Part shown: positions 52,778-61,341 of the stretch, one piece after another
How positions within the stretch are numbered: position 1 is the stretch's first letter
Layout: every line of letters starts with the position of its first letter
Assembly (NCBI RefSeq): GCF_001657475.1
Contig: NZ_LXEY01000008.1
Span: 1-64,000, forward strand
Reading direction: 5' to 3'
Source: Enteractinococcus helveticum
GTDB lineage: Bacteria > Actinomycetota > Actinomycetes > Actinomycetales > Micrococcaceae
DNA length: 64,000 nucleotides
Made by a program: the position numbers and the translations under genes
Notes under the pieces: generated by a model
What the model was told of the DNA's origin: nothing
Database searches by the model: none
The model's input: only the letters and a program-made list of their open reading frames with translations

Positions 52778-53926
52778 ATGACCCTCACCGCAGTATCAAC
52801 CGCAGCCGCATTTCGTGTCCCAATCCTCCATGACCCCGCTCCGCTATCACGCCCCACCGTCATCAGCCTTTTCGCCGGAGCAGGTGGCACCGCGTTGGGC
52901 TTTGATCATGCAGGGTTCGATCACGTGCTGCTGTCAGAGATCGACAACGATGCAGTGGCCACACTTGCCGCCAACCGTCCCGAGTGGACGGTCACCCACG
53001 GTGATGTGACCGACATAGACTTCACACCGTTTTACGATCAGGTCGATGTCGTTGAAGGTGGCTTCCCATGCCAGGCGTTTAGTTATGCCGGCAATCGTCA
53101 GGGGCTAGCCGATACCCGAGGCACAATGTTTTTTGAATTCTCACGCGCCATTGCCCAGGTGATGCCCAAGGTTTTTGTGGGTGAAAATGTGCGTGGTCTC
53201 CTGAGTCACGACAAAGGCCGAACCATAGTTACGATGCTGGATGAACTCTCAGCCATACAAGACCCATCTACCGGTGCAAGCTATCGGATCGGCTATCGCA
53301 TCGTGAAATCCCAAGATCACTTTGTACCGCAAAACAGGTTGCGAGTCATCATTGTCGGTGTGAGATCAGACGTCGGGGACACCACTTTCTTCCCGAAGGA
53401 TCAGCAGCAGCTCTATACGCTGGAGGACGCCATCGGCGACCGACCACAAGGCGATGGTCAAGCCTATTCTGAAGCCAAGCACGCGGTATTAGACATGGTG
53501 CCTGCTGGTGGACACTGGCGTGACCTGCCAGACAACATCGCCAAAAGCTATCTGGGCAAGGCATATTATGGGTCAGGAGGTCGCACCAGCATCGCCAGAC
53601 GACTGGCGTGGACGAAAGCATCCCCGACACTGACATGTTCTCCGGCGCAGAAGCAGACCGAGCTATGCCACCCGGACGAAACCCGACCGCTCAATGTTCG
53701 AGAGTATGCCAGAATTCAAACCTTCCCCGACAACTGGCATTTCGCCGGCGGGATCGGTAGTCAGTACCGTCAGATCGGCAACGCTGTGCCAGTCAACCTC
53801 GGATTTTTCCTAGCCCAGGCAGTCAGAGCCATGTTGGGCGAAACTGAACCCATCGACAGCGGGTACGTTGAACAAGCTACACCAACAGACCTCTACACCG
53901 GGGCGCCGGACACTGTAGGTACATGA
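52778..53926 (+). CDS. C5-cytosine DNA methyltransferase
   Basis: The enzyme is 382 aa. All main motifs are visible: FAGAGGTALGF (I), EGGFPCQAFS with the catalytic Cys (IV), VGENVRGLLSHD (VI), PQNRLRVIIVG (VIII), REYARIQTFPD (IX) and QIGNAVPVNLG (X). It methylates cytosine at an unknown site. No restriction endonuclease is adjacent. With the adenine-type enzyme at 23383 this gives two orphan methyltransferases, a common defence of mobile DNA against host restriction. Confidence 0.95.
   Translation: MTLTAVSTAAAFRVPILHDPAPLSRPTVISLFAGAGGTALGFDHAGFDHVLLSEIDNDAVATLAANRPEWTVTHGDVTDIDFTPFYDQVDVVEGGFPCQAFSYAGNRQGLADTRGTMFFEFSRAIAQVMPKVFVGENVRGLLSHDKGRTIVTMLDELSAIQDPSTGASYRIGYRIVKSQDHFVPQNRLRVIIVGVRSDVGDTTFFPKDQQQLYTLEDAIGDRPQGDGQAYSEAKHAVLDMVPAGGHWRDLPDNIAKSYLGKAYYGSGGRTSIARRLAWTKASPTLTCSPAQKQTELCHPDETRPLNVREYARIQTFPDNWHFAGGIGSQYRQIGNAVPVNLGFFLAQAVRAMLGETEPIDSGYVEQATPTDLYTGAPDTVGT
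53906..53916 (+). promoter_or_regulatory. CCGGACAC element, 6 nt before ATG 53923
   Basis: CCGGACACTGT, spacer AGGTAC, ATG. It lies inside the end of the methyltransferase gene, encoding the residues PDTV. Confidence 0.68.
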
Positions 53927-54639
53927 GTACAACAGTTCAACACCCCAGGCACCTGACAGAGCACGACAGTAGCTTTGTTCAACTGCAATCCGACGCCATC
54001 CCCGGAGACATAGTGCGCCGTGTCGAACAGCTGCACAGCGGAACACTGATCGCAACCCAGGGAGCTATCGCCACCATAAGCGACAAACAGGTCACCGACC
54101 GCGGTGGAGCAATCTTGGCACAGGCGGAGGACGATGATAATGAACATTTGACGATCTTTCACACCGCATCACTGGCACTGCTGCCAAACGTAGAGCACCA
54201 CCACTGGGTTATGTGCTGGAACACCGGGTGGATATTCTTTGCCGACCCGGAGGCTGGTTATTACAAGGAAGTCACCACCCATACCATTCGACAGCCGCAA
54301 TCCTTCGATGCCTGGACAGAAATGGCGCTAGGGTACGCAAATACACCATCGAACAGGCTAGACCATGGTCACGCATGGACTCCGGTGACTAACCGTACTC
54401 AAGTCAAAGCTGGCGACATGCTCGTGCGACACCTTCAGCTGCCAACCGGCACCACGGTAGAAATCAAGGGAGCAGTCGCTGAACTAACCGGCAACTCTGG
54501 AACTGACCAAGAGCACTACATTGCCACCACAGCCGACGACGCGGTATTGCTGGACGAAACAGACTACCTCGCAGGCGGCCAAGCTGATCCGGTCGTGGAT
54601 ATTTGGCAAGTGCCGCAACCTGACAGCGTGACGCGATGA
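53923..54639 (+). CDS. Unknown protein with two similar halves
   Basis: The protein is 238 aa. Two segments look alike: DIVRRVEQLHSGTLIATQGAIATI near residue 29, and DMLVRHLQLPTGTTVEIKGAVAEL near 165. Each is followed by a beta-rich part. This suggests a duplicated small beta-barrel or SH3-like module. Its start overlaps the methyltransferase stop by 4 bases. No known family. Confidence 0.65.
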   Translation: MSTTVQHPRHLTEHDSSFVQLQSDAIPGDIVRRVEQLHSGTLIATQGAIATISDKQVTDRGGAILAQAEDDDNEHLTIFHTASLALLPNVEHHHWVMCWNTGWIFFADPEAGYYKEVTTHTIRQPQSFDAWTEMALGYANTPSNRLDHGHAWTPVTNRTQVKAGDMLVRHLQLPTGTTVEIKGAVAELTGNSGTDQEHYIATTADDAVLLDETDYLAGGQADPVVDIWQVPQPDSVTR

Positions 54640-54658
54640 GGTTCAGACCTCGAAGAAG

Positions 54659-54991
54659 ATGCAGGCGATTGTGATGAACCAACACTCCATCCATCTTCCA
54701 GACCCGCCATCGTCTAAGCACTTTTGGCGCATCAAAACCAGCGTTTTCCACCAATCCACAGCAGTACAGTTGCGCCGACGTATCGGACGGTTCTCTGTCG
54801 CGGTAGCGACCGAATACTTGATAGCCGTCAGCGTACGATCCCTGCCAAATGTCGCCTACGATGCAGCATTGCGAATCTTGCAGAAGAGATCACAGAACAG
54901 GTCACAGAAAAGACAGCGAGAACAGCAGTATTTCAACGACAAGTATGACCGGCTAGCGTCTTTGAAAACCTATAACGGAGACTATTCGTAG
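54659..54991 (+). CDS. Small basic protein
   Basis: The protein is 110 aa. The C-terminal half is basic and glutamine-rich (ILQKRSQNRSQKRQREQQYF) and may bind nucleic acid. ATG 54659, with GAAGAAG just upstream; ATG 54674 is an alternative. It follows the previous gene by 19 bases without its own CCGGACAC element. Confidence 0.5.
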   Translation: MQAIVMNQHSIHLPDPPSSKHFWRIKTSVFHQSTAVQLRRRIGRFSVAVATEYLIAVSVRSLPNVAYDAALRILQKRSQNRSQKRQREQQYFNDKYDRLASLKTYNGDYS

Positions 54992-55042
54992 CACCGTTTG
55001 AACCGGCGACCTGAAGCCACCAGCTACCCTGATGTCAAAGTG

Positions 55043-55053
55043 CCGGACACAGT
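55043..55053 (+). promoter_or_regulatory. CCGGACAC element, 6 nt before ATG 55060
   Basis: CCGGACACAGT, spacer CTGTGT, ATG. Confidence 0.7.
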
Positions 55054-55059
55054 CTGTGT

Positions 55060-55950
55060 ATGAGCATTTCAAAGACTTTTGCAGCAACGACCATCATCGC
55101 CGCGATCAGCCTTGTGGCAGCACCGGCGCACGCGACCCAAGGCGAGCTTGCTATCGACCTGCTCGATGACATCACCATTGCCGAAGAACATGTCGATGCG
55201 CCCTATGACCGCGACGAATGGGCACCCAGTGGCTGGGCTGATGCCGACGACACTGGCTGCACTACCCAACAAGACATCCTGATCCGCGACACCGAGCCTG
55301 CATCGCAAGTCATCGACGACGACGGCTGTACCTTGATTTTTGGCACCGCAGTAGACCCATACACCGGCGAGTTCGTTGAACATGACCGTGACGCAGCAGA
55401 CTTCAACCGCACCCCATTTGACGTAGACCACGTAGTCCCTATCGCCGAAGCAAACCGCAGTGGTGCACATAGCTGGGACGCCGACATGAAACAGGAATTT
55501 TATCAGGATAAAGATAACCTGCTGGCGGTGATCGCATCAGAGAACCAATCTAAATCTGACGCCGACATCGACAATTATCTGCCACCCAACCAAGGACTGT
55601 ACTGCGATTATGTCGCCACCACCGTTTTGGTCAAGCGCAAATACGATCTGACCATGGATCAAGCCGAGCACGATGTCGCAGCCTCGATCCTAACTGACGA
55701 CGAATGTCAGGAAACTCCAGCGCACCCAGCAGTGACTATGTCCAGCATCGACGCCGACGCTGTTGATACTTCCACCCAGGAGCAATCCGGTGACCGTGAC
55801 GCTGACCACATCGAAGCAACCAACTTTCAAGCGGCCTTGGATGATCCAGTGGGCTGGGCTGGCGACAACCCAGTCTGGGCGCTAGCAGCAGCCGGTGTGA
55901 TCGGCGTTGTCCTCTTGGGTGCACGAGGTGCCAGGAAGAAAAAATCCTAA
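55060..55950 (+). CDS. Exported, membrane-anchored HNH nuclease
   Basis: The protein is 296 aa. A Sec signal peptide (residues 1-26, SKTFAATTIIAAISLVAAPAHA) precedes a DUF1524/GmrSD-type HNH nuclease domain: FDVDHVVPIAEANRSGAHSW, then DKDNLLAVIASENQSKSD. The end carries a C-terminal helix (VWALAAAGVIGVVLLG) and a basic tail, RGARKKKS. It would sit outside the membrane. Single CXXX-type Cys pairs may form disulfides. A surface nuclease could cut competing DNA, serve in exclusion, or open the wall zone for transfer; all three are guesses. Confidence 0.82.
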   Translation: MSISKTFAATTIIAAISLVAAPAHATQGELAIDLLDDITIAEEHVDAPYDRDEWAPSGWADADDTGCTTQQDILIRDTEPASQVIDDDGCTLIFGTAVDPYTGEFVEHDRDAADFNRTPFDVDHVVPIAEANRSGAHSWDADMKQEFYQDKDNLLAVIASENQSKSDADIDNYLPPNQGLYCDYVATTVLVKRKYDLTMDQAEHDVAASILTDDECQETPAHPAVTMSSIDADAVDTSTQEQSGDRDADHIEATNFQAALDDPVGWAGDNPVWALAAAGVIGVVLLGARGARKKKS

Positions 55951-55972
55951 CAACACGCGGTCTTGGTCGCTG

Positions 55973-55983
55973 CCGGACACATT
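55973..55983 (+). promoter_or_regulatory. CCGGACAC element, about 48 bases before ATG 56031
   Basis: CCGGACACATT. The downstream gene has its own Shine-Dalgarno (GGAAGGTGG), so a leadered transcript is expected. Confidence 0.55.
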
Positions 55984-56030
55984 GATGAAGAACAGCAAAC
56001 CCTCATCATCTGGAAGGTGGCGACCAAGCC

Positions 56031-56300
56031 ATGTCAAAGCGTAAGAAATCACGGCCGCGCAAACAGTGCCGATGCGGAAAGCAGCAGCACTACAGCCTTG
56101 CTGATGCACGTGGCCAGCGATTGTTTCTGGGTGAACAGGGTCGAACGATGCAGCCCATCACCTACTACAAGTGCACCTACGGCTACTGGCACTGGACAAG
56201 CTCGGTCTACAACGAAGATGGCCAGATGATCGCCACGTTGCAAGACGTCCTCGACCATCACGTCGCCAAGCGGAAAGGCCAAGACCGCCACACGGCCTGA
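56031..56300 (+). CDS. Small basic zinc-finger-like protein
   Basis: The protein is 89 aa. The N-terminus is very basic (SKRKKSRPRKQCRCGKQQHY), then YYKCTYGYWHWTS. The Cys residues CRC and KC with several His could bind zinc. The pattern resembles short phage and plasmid proteins with K-C-x-Y-G-x-W-H. Function unknown. Ribosome site GGAAGG lies upstream. Confidence 0.6.
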   Translation: MSKRKKSRPRKQCRCGKQQHYSLADARGQRLFLGEQGRTMQPITYYKCTYGYWHWTSSVYNEDGQMIATLQDVLDHHVAKRKGQDRHTA

Positions 56301-56302
56301 CC

Positions 56303-56313
56303 CCGGACACTTC
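56303..56313 (+). promoter_or_regulatory. CCGGACAC element immediately before a terminator hairpin
   Basis: CCGGACACTTC lies directly before the stem at 56314. The gene it could serve starts at 56399. Confidence 0.5.
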
Positions 56314-56351
56314 AAGGATGCACCCGGAATTACCTGGGTGCATCCTTTCTT
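56314..56351 (+). terminator. Terminator or attenuator hairpin
   Basis: AAGGATGCACCC (56314-56325) pairs perfectly with 56336-56347, followed by TCTT. It ends the gene at 56031 and may also attenuate the gene at 56399, because a CCGGACAC element sits just upstream. Confidence 0.82.
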
Positions 56352-56398
56352 GCTGTCAGACCCATTTTACAAACCATATTCTTCCAGGAGTGCTCAAC

Positions 56399-56788
56399 AT
56401 GACACTGCACCCAACGCAACACTTGGCGCGCACGGTCACCTCTATGGTGGCTGAGCGTACCCAATGCCAAGATGACCTTGATGTCGATATTCGGCAGTTC
56501 GACATTGAGACCGGAACCGCACTGACCGTCATCAGTTTGCACGATGGCTCAAATCGACTCACCATCTCTACCTCGACTATCCGGCACGCTGCATCAAGCT
56601 ATCAAGGGCTGATCTCTGTCACCTACCGCACCGCAGTCGGCACACCAGATGAGCAATTCACCTTGGGCATGGAATCCACCATCAACCACGACGTCATTGC
56701 GCCAGCAGAGCTCCACCGACTGTCGAGGACCCTAGACGGCTGGATGAACGTTTCATTGCCGCACCGTCGGCAGCTCGCGCACGCCTGA
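56399..56788 (+). CDS. Unknown small protein
   Basis: The protein is 129 aa. ATG 56399 has CCAGGAG upstream. Alternating beta strands (TALTVISLHDGSNRLTIST, then GLISVTYRTAVG) suggest a small globular fold. No family recognised. Confidence 0.65.
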   Translation: MTLHPTQHLARTVTSMVAERTQCQDDLDVDIRQFDIETGTALTVISLHDGSNRLTISTSTIRHAASSYQGLISVTYRTAVGTPDEQFTLGMESTINHDVIAPAELHRLSRTLDGWMNVSLPHRRQLAHA

Positions 56789-56807
56789 AAGCACCCTGCC
56801 CAACCAC

Positions 56808-57230
56808 ATGCACACGAAAGAGGCATCTTTGCACAACAACGCCCTGCTTGAAACCCCTTTTGAACCAGGGGACACCATTGACGGATGGGGTACATACGCC
56901 AGCGAACCCCAACCCGGATCAACCACCACGTATGGCCGGGTCTACTTGGTGGAGTTTGCACCAGACACAGCACAGGAGGTCTCGGAGGTTTTAGAGTTGG
57001 TCTTTCAGCAATGGAGCCAGCATCGTTCTGTGACGTATCAAACTGGCGAGACAACCAATAGCGCTGGCACTCGTCAAGTGAAGATACTGCTCAAGGCCGG
57101 CAGCTTCATGGCCTTTGAACACTGCGACTCCGCCATCAGAAATGCGGCAACACTGCGGATGGAAAACGCCCGGCTCATGCCGATTACGTCATGGTTTATG
57201 GGCCTTGAAGAGCTATCCCACAACGCCTGA
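56808..57230 (+). CDS. Unknown small protein
   Basis: The protein is 140 aa. Blocks include TYGRVYLVEFAPDTAQEVSE, and near the end MENARLMPITSWFMGLEELS. The start is uncertain (ATG 56808, or TTG 56829 after AAAGAGG). It lies 19 bases after the preceding gene, so it is probably co-transcribed. Confidence 0.6.
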   Translation: MHTKEASLHNNALLETPFEPGDTIDGWGTYASEPQPGSTTTYGRVYLVEFAPDTAQEVSEVLELVFQQWSQHRSVTYQTGETTNSAGTRQVKILLKAGSFMAFEHCDSAIRNAATLRMENARLMPITSWFMGLEELSHNA

Positions 57231-57250
57231 ATCCGCCTACTGGCACTATG

Positions 57251-57261
57251 CCGGACACAGT
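57251..57261 (+). promoter_or_regulatory. CCGGACAC element, 23 nt before ATG 57285
   Basis: CCGGACACAGT. The downstream gene starts 23 nt later, so a short leader is expected. Confidence 0.55.
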
Positions 57262-57284
57262 AAAGGTAGTCCATAGCACCCGAC

Positions 57285-58013
57285 ATGAAAGACCCCATTG
57301 CCATGCTCCAAGCCATCTGTCTGCCAGCCCGAGACCTTCATAACGCCGTGAAAAACGCCGTGCTATTCATCGCCAAGAAGCTGCCCAACAACGCCAAAGA
57401 ACTGCCCATTGATGGTGCACACGTCGTGGCACGGCGCGGCAGACTGGTCATCGAAGCCACTGATACCGCCAAAATGATCCAGATTAATGTCAGCACCCAC
57501 CCTTCTACCACTATTGCTAAAGCGGACAACGGTCAAGCACCGGATCAGGACTTTGGCATCATCACCACCGACGGGCTCAAAGCTATTGAGCTGATGTTGC
57601 GAGAAGCGACAAAGGTCAAAGATGAACCGTATCCGATGGTGGATATAACCTTTGATGATGCTGCGGTCACCATCGCTGATGATCACAGTGGACAAGAGCA
57701 GACCTTTGAGGTGATCACTGATCAGACGTACCCAGATATTGACAAGCTGCTGACGGCCTTTGATTCAAGTCAGACACCACCTAAAGTGCTCAACGTCTAC
57801 GACCGAATGCAATACCGTGTGCTCACGACCGTCAATGACGCCCGAGCTGGCCGATCCCAGCAAGCTATATCCGTAGGCTTTGATGCCAATCGCAAGGCCG
57901 GATGCGTCCATTGGATTTCTCAGGGTGAAGTCTGGGCGCAAGGTCTGATTATGCCACTGACCGACCACAGCGTTCGTAAAGGCATCAACCTCACCGACCC
58001 AGTGCAATTCTAG
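57285..58013 (+). CDS. Sliding-clamp-like protein (DnaN-related, short)
   Basis: The protein is 242 aa. It resembles parts of the DNA polymerase III beta clamp: LPARDLHNAVKNAVLFIAKKL, IDGAHVVARRGRLVIEATDT, YPMVDITFDDAAVTIADDH, QTYPDIDKLL, and the end WAQGLIMPL. Normal clamps have about 370 residues and three domains per subunit; this is long enough for two, so it would have to form a trimer to close a ring, or act as a decoy. ATG 57285 or 57303. Confidence 0.6.
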   Translation: MKDPIAMLQAICLPARDLHNAVKNAVLFIAKKLPNNAKELPIDGAHVVARRGRLVIEATDTAKMIQINVSTHPSTTIAKADNGQAPDQDFGIITTDGLKAIELMLREATKVKDEPYPMVDITFDDAAVTIADDHSGQEQTFEVITDQTYPDIDKLLTAFDSSQTPPKVLNVYDRMQYRVLTTVNDARAGRSQQAISVGFDANRKAGCVHWISQGEVWAQGLIMPLTDHSVRKGINLTDPVQF

Positions 58014-58134
58014 GAAGGCCACCAGCCCGACCCTATATGTGACTGCGCGGCAGAACGTGAGCTGTTCACCTGCCAGGATTGCGATCAAGAATACCCCTGT
58101 GCCACGATACGACTGATTGATAGAAGGAAAGGCT

Positions 58135-58452
58135 ATGTCCACGCTTGACCAGGCTATCGCCACCCCAAGCATTGAAGAGCTTGAAGAGATGCTGGGTGAT
58201 TTGTCTGAAAGACAAGAAGATCGCCGCATTACCGTGCTGATAAATTTCCCCAAACGATACGGACCAGGACGCACTGTCGAATTAACTTACGGGTGCGACT
58301 TCGACGTCTCCATTGGCAACGCTGTGGACTGCCCACCCACCCCATATCAAGACAGCTGGACAGTTGGGATGGTGGTTGCGTTGAACGCCAACGGATGGCG
58401 AGGTCGTGTCAAATACGTCCAGCCGGTCGGAACGCACACAGGAGGCCAGTAA
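58135..58452 (+). CDS. Unknown small protein
   Basis: The protein is 105 aa. An acidic helix (SIEELEEMLGDLSERQEDRR) is followed by a beta-rich half (TVGMVVALNANGWRGRVKYVQP). ATG 58135 has AGAAGGAAAGG upstream. Coupled to the next gene, whose GTG follows its stop directly. Confidence 0.62.
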   Translation: MSTLDQAIATPSIEELEEMLGDLSERQEDRRITVLINFPKRYGPGRTVELTYGCDFDVSIGNAVDCPPTPYQDSWTVGMVVALNANGWRGRVKYVQPVGTHTGGQ

Positions 58453-58893
58453 GTGAGCCTCAAACAGCGCTTACCCCATGAGCTCATCTTGCACGCCCCG
58501 TCGCCCTACTATGCCGTCTCCTACGTCAACGAAAGTGCTTATCGCAACGACGAGCCATACGCCCTCTATCGCGCCATCAAGGTCGCATATCCGTTCCAGC
58601 AGTACAACACCGCAGAGCTATGCGAATTGTTGAAACCCCGGCGTCCCAGCTTGCCTTTGGTTCGTCAAGACCACTTCGTTCATACACGGCCTGGTTGGGT
58701 GGTGGTTGCCGTGAGTGCAACCCATGATGGTCTTGAACAAATCCACCGCAGACTGGAAATGCTGGTGACCGTCCATGGGGCAAACGTGCACCTGAATCCT
58801 TTGAAGTATCGGCATTCGCAGGTGGCGCTAGAGGTTGGACGACGACAGCGTGCATTGACTGGAATCGAAGACGTCCAAGACCTGAACCAATGA
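58453..58893 (+). CDS. Unknown protein in a two-gene unit
   Basis: The protein is 146 aa. It starts at GTG 58453 with GGAGG upstream, immediately after the preceding stop. Blocks: YYAVSYVNESAYRNDEPY, then RPGWVVVAVSATHDGLEQIHRRL. It ends 12 bases before the convergent umuC gene. No family recognised. Confidence 0.62.
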   Translation: MSLKQRLPHELILHAPSPYYAVSYVNESAYRNDEPYALYRAIKVAYPFQQYNTAELCELLKPRRPSLPLVRQDHFVHTRPGWVVVAVSATHDGLEQIHRRLEMLVTVHGANVHLNPLKYRHSQVALEVGRRQRALTGIEDVQDLNQ

Positions 58894-58904
58894 GTGCCGA
58901 ACCG

Positions 58905-60269
58905 CTAGACAGCCTTGACCTGGAGCAGTTCATCCCAGTGGGTGGTGTAGCGAGGTGACATCATCTCACGCTTCATCTGCCACGACGGACCACGGCGCAT
59001 ACCTGCCCGACCCAGGCCAATGGCATTGGTGCCATGCTCGGCTCGAACTGTCTCAATCAATTCGCCGACCTTGGCACGCTCGTGAGGTGAGACGAATGCA
59101 TCGAACATCTGGTGCACCCCAGCATCTCGTAGATCGGTGACCATGATGCCGGCGCGAGCGTATCTGACACCGTCTATGATTTTGGGTAACAATGCTTTCG
59201 CAGCTTTCGTCAACACCACAGGATCGGCAGAGTAACCCGGTAACGACACCGTGGCAGATGGCCGATGAACCTGAGCGTCATTGAAGAAACTGGTCATAGC
59301 CCAAGCCGTGAGCACTTTAGCCTCACGACCGTGGCGGTGCAGGCGACCCGAGGCTCGTTGTGCGTAGATGCCCAACACCTGCTCCATCTCATCTCTGGTG
59401 GTCACCGGCTCAGCAAAGCTACGCGAGAAGATCAGCTGCTGTTTCGGGTCTTCGGTATATGTCATCGGAATGCAAGGAGTACCTTGCAGCTCCAGCAAGG
59501 TTCGCATTTGCACGATAGAAAATTTTTCACGAATAACTACCGGATCGGCCTCGATAAAGTCTTTGATCGTCAGAATCCCCATGGACCCGAGACGCTTTGC
59601 GGTGCGATGTCCGATGCCCCAGATTTCATCGACAGGCAACTTCGACATCATGCGGTTTCTGGTTGCCTGTGGCACCCGATCCCAGACGCAGACACCGGCG
59701 AGAACGTCTACCTTTTTCGCCGAAAGGCAGGCCAACTTCGCCAATGTCTTGGTTTTGGCTATGCCCACGCACACCGGCAGTCCAGTCAGCCGCAGAACCT
59801 CATGTTTGATGCGCCGTCCCAGCGATTGCACCTCATCGAGACTGCCCCGGATGCCAATGAAAGCCTCATCGACGGAGTACACTTCAATCCAGGTCGAGAA
59901 TCGAGCCAGGACCGACATTAATTTTTCTGACATCGAGCCGTACAACTCGTAATTCGAGGACTTGGCCACTAGACCCATCTGCTGTGCTGATGCTGCCAGC
60001 TTGAACCAGGGTGTGCCCATCTTGATGCCCAGTGTTTTGGCTTCGGGGGACAGCGCAACGCAGCAGCCATCATTATTCGACAGCACTACTACAGGTCGGT
60101 TAACCAACGTCGGATCAAATACCCGTTCGGCTGAAACAAAGAAGCAGTTGGCATCAATTAAGCCGATATAGGACTCGCCATCAGTCTTGCGCGGTGCCGG
60201 AACAGAGTCTGCTCGCATTGGGCTAGGGGCGCTCCTGATAGTCACAGCGGAAATTTCCTGAATCTCCAT
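58905..60269 (-). CDS. umuC: Y-family DNA polymerase UmuC
   Basis: The protein is 454 aa. It is an error-prone polymerase subunit: [20 protein letters not shown] with the first metal Asp, [25 protein letters not shown] with the second metal site, and helix-hairpin-helix parts ([16 protein letters not shown]). UmuC length and little-finger domain are normal. ATG 60269 has GGAGG upstream. It follows umuD on the same strand. Plasmid umuDC genes raise mutation and damage tolerance in the host. Confidence 0.95.
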   Translation of the reverse strand: MEIQEISAVTIRSAPSPMRADSVPAPRKTDGESYIGLIDANCFFVSAERVFDPTLVNRPVVVLSNNDGCCVALSPEAKTLGIKMGTPWFKLAASAQQMGLVAKSSNYELYGSMSEKLMSVLARFSTWIEVYSVDEAFIGIRGSLDEVQSLGRRIKHEVLRLTGLPVCVGIAKTKTLAKLACLSAKKVDVLAGVCVWDRVPQATRNRMMSKLPVDEIWGIGHRTAKRLGSMGILTIKDFIEADPVVIREKFSIVQMRTLLELQGTPCIPMTYTEDPKQQLIFSRSFAEPVTTRDEMEQVLGIYAQRASGRLHRHGREAKVLTAWAMTSFFNDAQVHRPSATVSLPGYSADPVVLTKAAKALLPKIIDGVRYARAGIMVTDLRDAGVHQMFDAFVSPHERAKVGELIETVRAEHGTNAIGLGRAGMRRGPSWQMKREMMSPRYTTHWDELLQVKAV

Positions 60270-60303
60270 ACGCACCTCCACCAAGATTTTCTAGGGACAC
60301 CAC

Positions 60304-60309
60304 AGTATA
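60304..60309 (-). promoter_or_regulatory. Possible separate -10 box for umuC
   Basis: TATACT on the minus strand, 35 bases before the umuC start. The -35 match is poor. It suggests that umuC may have its own promoter besides reading from umuD. Confidence 0.35.
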
Positions 60310-60362
60310 GTCAGGGCAGATGGACAGGATAAGCAGTCGCTAACTGATTGATCGTCAGAGTC

Positions 60363-60794
60363 TTATAACCTGTGCAAACACCTGGTGGCCACACCCCAAA
60401 TGACCAGGTCAGCCAACTCTGGCACCGTGATGTCGGGATACTGACTATTCTCGGCTTGCAAGATCACCGCGGTAGAGGTGACCCGGAGCCTTTTAACCGT
60501 CATCTCTCCATCCACCACGGCAATCACCACGTGTCCATCACGCGGCTCGATGGAGCGATCCACAATCAGTTCATCGCCATCAAAGATGCCAGCGCCCTCC
60601 ATCGAGTCCCCAGACACGCGCACAATGAAAGTAGACAGTTCGTCGCGAATCAGCAGCTGTGTGAGGTCAATCTTGTTGTCGGAATAATCTTGCGACGGTG
60701 AGGGAAAGCCAGCGGGTACGTTGCCAACTCCAGCTGAGACAAGTCGCCTGGGATGCATTGTGGGCGCGTATTCAAACACCTGTTGGACTTTCAC
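60363..60794 (-). CDS. umuD: UmuD-like self-cleaving regulator of UmuC
   Basis: The protein is 143 aa, the usual UmuD length. It is an S24 peptidase fold: catalytic Ser in VSGDSMEGAGIFDGDELIVDR, and Lys in GEMTVKRLR. A cleavage site with Ala-Gly lies near residue 21 (SAGVGN). RecA filaments trigger self-cleavage and activate UmuC in the family. It starts at GTG 60794 with GGAG upstream. A GGGGACACC repeat lies 19 bases upstream; no clear LexA box was found. Confidence 0.92.
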   Translation of the reverse strand: MKVQQVFEYAPTMHPRRLVSAGVGNVPAGFPSPSQDYSDNKIDLTQLLIRDELSTFIVRVSGDSMEGAGIFDGDELIVDRSIEPRDGHVVIAVVDGEMTVKRLRVTSTAVILQAENSQYPDITVPELADLVIWGVATRCLHRL

Positions 60795-60871
60795 GAGGAG
60801 CTCCTTTTTCGAGGGGACACCAGTAGTCTATCCGCTGCTTTGGGCTAGAAACACGAAGGTATGGTGCTGCG

Positions 60872-60882
60872 CCGGACACGGT
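60872..60882 (+). promoter_or_regulatory. CCGGACAC element, 36 nt before ATG 60919
   Basis: CCGGACACGGT. The downstream gene has GGAAAG as ribosome site, so a leadered transcript is expected. Confidence 0.55.
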
Positions 60883-60918
60883 GTAGGTGAACATCTGACG
60901 CCTGTCGATTGGAAAGCT

Positions 60919-61341
60919 ATGACTCTTCAGCACCACGCATTGCACCCCGAAGGTTTGGAAGTCGCACAACGCGAAGATGGAACTGCCACTTATGGTCTGG
61001 GGTTGCTGATTCAGCATCGGAAAGCTGACCGGCTTCAGGTGGCTTTAGATGTTGACGAAACGCTTGCAATATGGCCGGATCATCCCGATGTCTCGATCCT
61101 TGTCAGATGGTATTCCGGCACCCAGCAGGTGACAGACCAGCTACTGGTGGTGATGATCTCTGATGATCCCGGTGTCCTGAAGTATTTTCGAGATCGCATG
61201 ACCTCTGCCATCGCTCGAACACCATCGGCAAGCATCACCCAAGACGATGGGCACCTTATGGATCACCTAGCACAGCAGCGCATCACATCATCAACTCACG
61301 GTGAAGAAGGAAAGTATGACGTTAACGCCCGACGAAACTGA
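60919..61341 (+). CDS. Unknown protein
   Basis: The protein is 140 aa. ATG 60919 has GGAAAG upstream. Beta-rich blocks DRLQVALDVDETLAIWPDH and SILVRWYSGTQQVTDQLLVV are followed by a helical end. Its 3' end overlaps a small frame at 61316. No family recognised. Confidence 0.62.
   Translation: MTLQHHALHPEGLEVAQREDGTATYGLGLLIQHRKADRLQVALDVDETLAIWPDHPDVSILVRWYSGTQQVTDQLLVVMISDDPGVLKYFRDRMTSAIARTPSASITQDDGHLMDHLAQQRITSSTHGEEGKYDVNARRN

Noticed and set aside
6834..55060. The CCGGACAC element as a Shine-Dalgarno or ribosome-binding signal
   Set aside because: It has no complementarity to the anti-Shine-Dalgarno, and it also occurs 23-90 nt upstream of genes that have a normal ribosome site.
60813..60900. 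LexA-type SOS box before umuD
   Set aside because: No palindrome close to the actinobacterial consensus (GAAC...GTTC) could be found by eye.
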